Below, piece after piece: positions 60,387 to 64,000 of a stretch of 64,000 bases of DNA. The DNA lies in assembly GCA_025267735.1 (NCBI GenBank), contig CM046298.1, forward strand, positions 33,020,764 through 33,084,763. Reading direction: 5' to 3'. The DNA comes from Mactra quadrangularis (Eukaryota; Mollusca; Bivalvia; Venerida; Mactridae). Both the position numbers and the translations under genes were made by a program. The notes under the pieces are model-generated. The model was not told the DNA's origin and did not search any database. It saw only the letters and a list, made by a program, of their open reading frames with translations. Position 1 is the stretch's first letter. Every line of letters begins with the position of its first letter.

Positions 60387-62413
60387 AAATTTCCGTTACT
60401 GTCGCCAGTCCACCCCTGTGTTGTTTGCAATAAAATTGCAGAGAACACGGTCACTGAAAAAGTTAAATTTGCATGCATATACATTGGTAATCGATTGAAA
60501 TTTGTATTTAAAAGGCTCCATAAAACAGTAAGTCAGACATTTTTTAAATATCTAATGCAGAGTGCATGTCGCCAGACTTTATACTTTTCATAAAATTTCC
60601 GATACCGTATCTACTACAGCTTGATTGGGAAGCAAAATATCAACACAGAATAAAAAGGAACGTGTAAAAGTTATCTTAGTTCCATTGATTCTTAAACAAA
60701 TTGACAAAAGCCTGTGGTATATATGAAATAAAAAATATATTTGAATGACAAATGTGAAAGGGTCAATAAAAAGTAAATAAGCAAAATTTCCGTTACCGGT
60801 ATTATTGAAAATACCAGTTACATCGAAACGGTATAATGGCGGTTGATACATCAATTGACTATAGCTGTTTATAGATGATCGAATAATTCATCGTTTATAA
60901 CACGGTAGAGCTCAAACGACGTAATTTCAATACGAATTTAAAATTTCCGTTATTTAAATTTCCGTTACCACGTTTGGTGTATTAATCATATTTCTTTTCG
61001 CAGGGACACAGCGCCAATCAGTACATCATATATTTACGTCATTTATGACTTCAAGATGCCTCGTGGTTAAATAATACATCATAAAGTGTGTAAAATGATG
61101 GAGAAATAGCTTAATTATGAAGATTTTTTTCAAGTCTACAGTACTTTTACTAATTGCGATGATAGTTATATGTTTGGCTAAAAATAATGTACTTATTATA
61201 AATTATTACCTTAGAGCAGACACATGACTTTAATTGAAATATAGATTAACGCCAAGAATGATAAAAATACGACACTCAGAGATTACAAGTGTAAAAAAAA
61301 TCCGTTACTATGCGGTAACGGATATTTATTTTTTGTAAGTAATAAAACAGCATGGTAAGCTTGAAAATGGATTCAAGTCAATACTATTTTTACCAAAGGT
61401 TAATAACAGACTCGTAGAAGTCTCAAACAAGTTCACCAAATACCATTAGACAGTAGCTTATAGCAGATTTTTTACGTTTTAGCTCATCGGAGCACGAACT
61501 GTTATAGGTTAGCTATTCTGATCGGTGTTTGTCCGTCGTCCGTCAAATATTATAAAAATATATAATGTAATATAAAAAATAGTATTGCCAAAAATTTTAA
61601 AGCTGATAGTTACGAACTTCTGTGCAAAACAACTAATAAAGGTCATTGTCAAAGATTTTGCCACTGGGGTCAATATTGACGCCTCCCCAGGGTCATCACA
61701 TTAAATATTGGCCCTACCCAGGGGTAACAAGAATAAACATGGAGTTATGTAAAGAAATATTTAAAATAATTTCTTTAATTGTATGGCCCAGTGCTTTATT
61801 TTTTTGCATTGTGAACTCAAGGTCACAATTTTTTACAGCTAAATATGAATGTGTTAAAAGATTACGTGTCATATGCCTTTAGAATCTGGTACTCTCGTGA
61901 GCGATCCAGGCACCGTAGAACCCCCTCTATACCCTTTTTATATTTCAATATAAATATGTAAAAATACATCAGCTTATTGAATTAAAATAAACGTCATTTT
62001 GGTTTAATATTGTTGCAGAGATCAAACAATATCAGGAGGCAGAAATCTCCGTGAACAAAATTTCCGTTACTATGTTGTTGTTTTTTTTTGCGGATAAGCG
62101 CTTTTTACTGAGTTATAATCTTCCCTATGCTTAATCGAAGTCTTAATTTCTAAGGTTTCAACTGAACGTCGTCGTCTGTTCAACAAACTCATTAGAGTTT
62201 TCAAATTTATGACGTGTTTGTTATATTAGTAATAAAGCAGTTTTCCTATGTAGAACACATGATATGAAAAAGATTACGCTTTATTCATGTTAGCTGCGTG
62301 ACTAAGCAATAAAATGCACCGTAAAAGAAACATGTTTGTTGGTTCAATTTAAGTCTTGAGGGATTTGACGATATTTTAGACCAACATAATCAGTATAAAA
62401 TTTCCGTTACCGT
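60387..62413. repeat. Dispersed AAAATTTCCGTTAC motif field
   Basis: At least seven matches to the motif, at 60387, 60592 (TTTCCGATACC), 60783, 60939, 60956, 62057 and 62396. An inverted pair TCCGTTAC...GTAACGGA occurs at 61301-61322. The spacing is irregular (from about 15 to about 1100 bp). An AGCTCAC-type repeat lies inside at 61481-61934. The pattern resembles the motif-studded 24042-26091 element, but no ends were found. Confidence 0.7.
61481..61934. repeat. AGCTCAC-type dispersed repeat, diverged
   Basis: TTTTAGCTCATCGGAGCACG at the start, TTTGTCCGTCGTCCGTC nearby, and CTCGTGAGCGATCCAGGCAC at the end. Confidence 0.5.
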
Positions 62414-64000
62414 TGCACTTGTTCATTTTACATGTACATGTCGTCTAAGTATGCAGATTAACACAGGTAATATGAACATTTTTTGTACTGACAATGATCA
62501 AAGTTAAGTATAAGAAACAGCAAGTTATCATTATGACACCCACAAATAATAGAAAACAAATGGATGGTCACCAATGATTACACTGTTGATTTCATCATTA
62601 GCATTGAAAAGTGTTCCCAAACTTTAGTGCAGAGTTATGGCTTAACAAATAAGCCCTTCAAGTCGTATTTTTGATTTTTAGACAAAGATATGTATACTTG
62701 TTGAAAACCAAATCAGTTATTTGGTACGAAAGTACATATTTGTGAATACACCTTTATTGTCTTCAATAAGGGTACAGCATCAGATATCAAAAACGAATAG
62801 TCAAGTTTTTACACCTTATCCTCTTCATATGGTCATAGCACTGGTAATAAGATAGTTATGCATCCAGAAACTTAGATTAACATCCCTGATACATGCATAA
62901 TAACGAACAAAACATTCACAACTGATTTGTTTGAAGTTGATTTTTCACATATTCACAAACCCAGGTGGACCTATCTAATGAGAATAACCGTTACTAGAAC
63001 CAAATGTACCGTCCTCTGGAAATAAATTGGGCGAGGTTCTCTCTGGAAATAAATTGGGCGAGGTGTTTTACTTGGAAATTGTTCTTAAATCACCTCTGTA
63101 AAAGTACATGTTAGATCATGCCACTCCCTTGTATGTGTTATATCTGTCAAAATAATGAAACAAAGTGGAAACGTTGCGGGCTTCGCTTTGATGTACAAGT
63201 ACAAATTTATATAACATTCTGCCAATGAGGAAAGTTATGATGTTTAATCAGTATTAAACAAAACCTTTGTTGTGAACGTATGTGTATATAACAATGCTGT
63301 ATTATAATAATTATTGTTATGGTGAATCACAGCTGGCTACTGTGGTTGTTAGGAAAGTTATAAAACATGCTGCGTCTGTTGTCGTCAATGTAAGGTCGCG
63401 ACTGCTTTATAACTCTAATACATACAATTGAACTTTTCTAATTGGGAAATAATTTACGTGCGTCTTTGTTATGAAATGCTTCCTGGCGATCCAGACGTTT
63501 TATGTCCAAGACAACGTTGCGCTCGACGCATCACAGTCATGGGGAAAAACAACTAAAAAATACATGTAATTATATTTCGCGTATATCATTGGTTAGATTG
63601 TGCAAAAACAGTGGATTTGTATTATTGAGTCTTTACAATTAAACTTTGTTCTTGAACTTTGCAGTGTTTGTAGAAATTATATTTGGTTTATGATTTATTA
63701 ATCATAAGTGTATTCATTTATTACGAATCTCGGTTTGTTTTATTACTTTCAGCCATTAAATAAATTGACAGAAAGAGAGTTATAGAAAGCAATTATGTTT
63801 AACAGCTTATTTTTTTCCAACCTCATATCGTTAATTTCGAGTTAACTTGTCTGGTAGTCACAGTCTGTTGCTTGTATGACCATGAATCCATTCCTGGACG
63901 ATACCTCAGGTGACAGACCCAAATTTTCCTTATTATAGTATATATAGAGAAAAGGTCTTTTTCACTATCTGCTCTAGAAAGGATTATTATGCATAAAATA
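62414..64000. other. Non-genic DNA to window end
   Basis: AT-rich. The only structure is a short tandem duplication of CTCTGGAAATAAATTGGGCG at 63014-63062. No gene recognised. Confidence 0.4.

Noticed and set aside
60297..60593. 98-codon open frame containing CVVCNKIAEN
   Set aside because: No ATG at the start, no second copy, and it overlaps the TTTCCGTTAC motif field.

Overview
The window is AT-rich eukaryotic genomic DNA: spliced genes with GT/AG introns, tRNA-derived SINEs, MITEs and minisatellite-bearing repeats. The repeat types (boxes of the AGCTCACCTGAGC, AGCTCGAC...GGCGTCGGCGTCC and ATACCCCCGCTTCGAAG kinds, several tRNA-headed SINE families, lineage-expanded receptors with YxxL tails) fit a mollusc, most likely a bivalve. 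This is an inference, and no species is claimed.

Layout. (1) 204-3594, + strand: the 3' half of a single-pass receptor gene, with a C-type-lectin-like exon, a stalk, a transmembrane exon and a tyrosine-rich tail. (2) 5501-18310 and 18360-28240: two tandem copies of one segment. Each copy holds a SINE, an intact intracellular-type serpin ending in KDEL (- strand), a 22-bp satellite, and the 5' end of a DNA polymerase lambda gene (+ strand, divergent from the serpin). (3) In copy 1 the polymerase fragment is a pseudogene. In copy 2 it continues into six readable exons, up to the first two catalytic aspartates at 34624; I could not find the remaining palm and thumb exons. (4) 34.6-50 kb: repeat-rich, gene-poor DNA. 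(5) 51811-52755: an intronless gene behind a compact TATA/Inr promoter, coding for a protein with five copies of an RRxxLxDIF motif that I do not recognise. (6) 53-64 kb: no gene I can support; SINEs, a small palindromic MITE and a 2-kb field of dispersed TTTCCGTTAC motifs.

The main discovery comes from the duplication, because each copy shows the empty site for insertions in the other. This defines three mobile elements base by base: a 6379-bp foldback-type element (10235-16613; 51-bp perfect terminal inverted repeats, 9-bp target duplication GATCATTGA, two head-to-head arms of a ~35-bp tandem repeat); a 1029-bp TA-flanked mariner-type element (19755-20783) in the 3' UTR of serpin copy 2; and a 2.05-kb element (24042-26091) carrying repeated CCCGTACGTTA motifs.

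The serpins are of biological interest because their reactive loop puts Lys-Arg/Ser at P2-P1/P1' and the protein ends in KDEL, as expected for an inhibitor of proprotein convertases in the early secretory pathway, yet no signal peptide is visible. POLL (base-excision and end-joining repair) and the serpin share an intergenic region filled with satellite, but nothing suggests that they work together.
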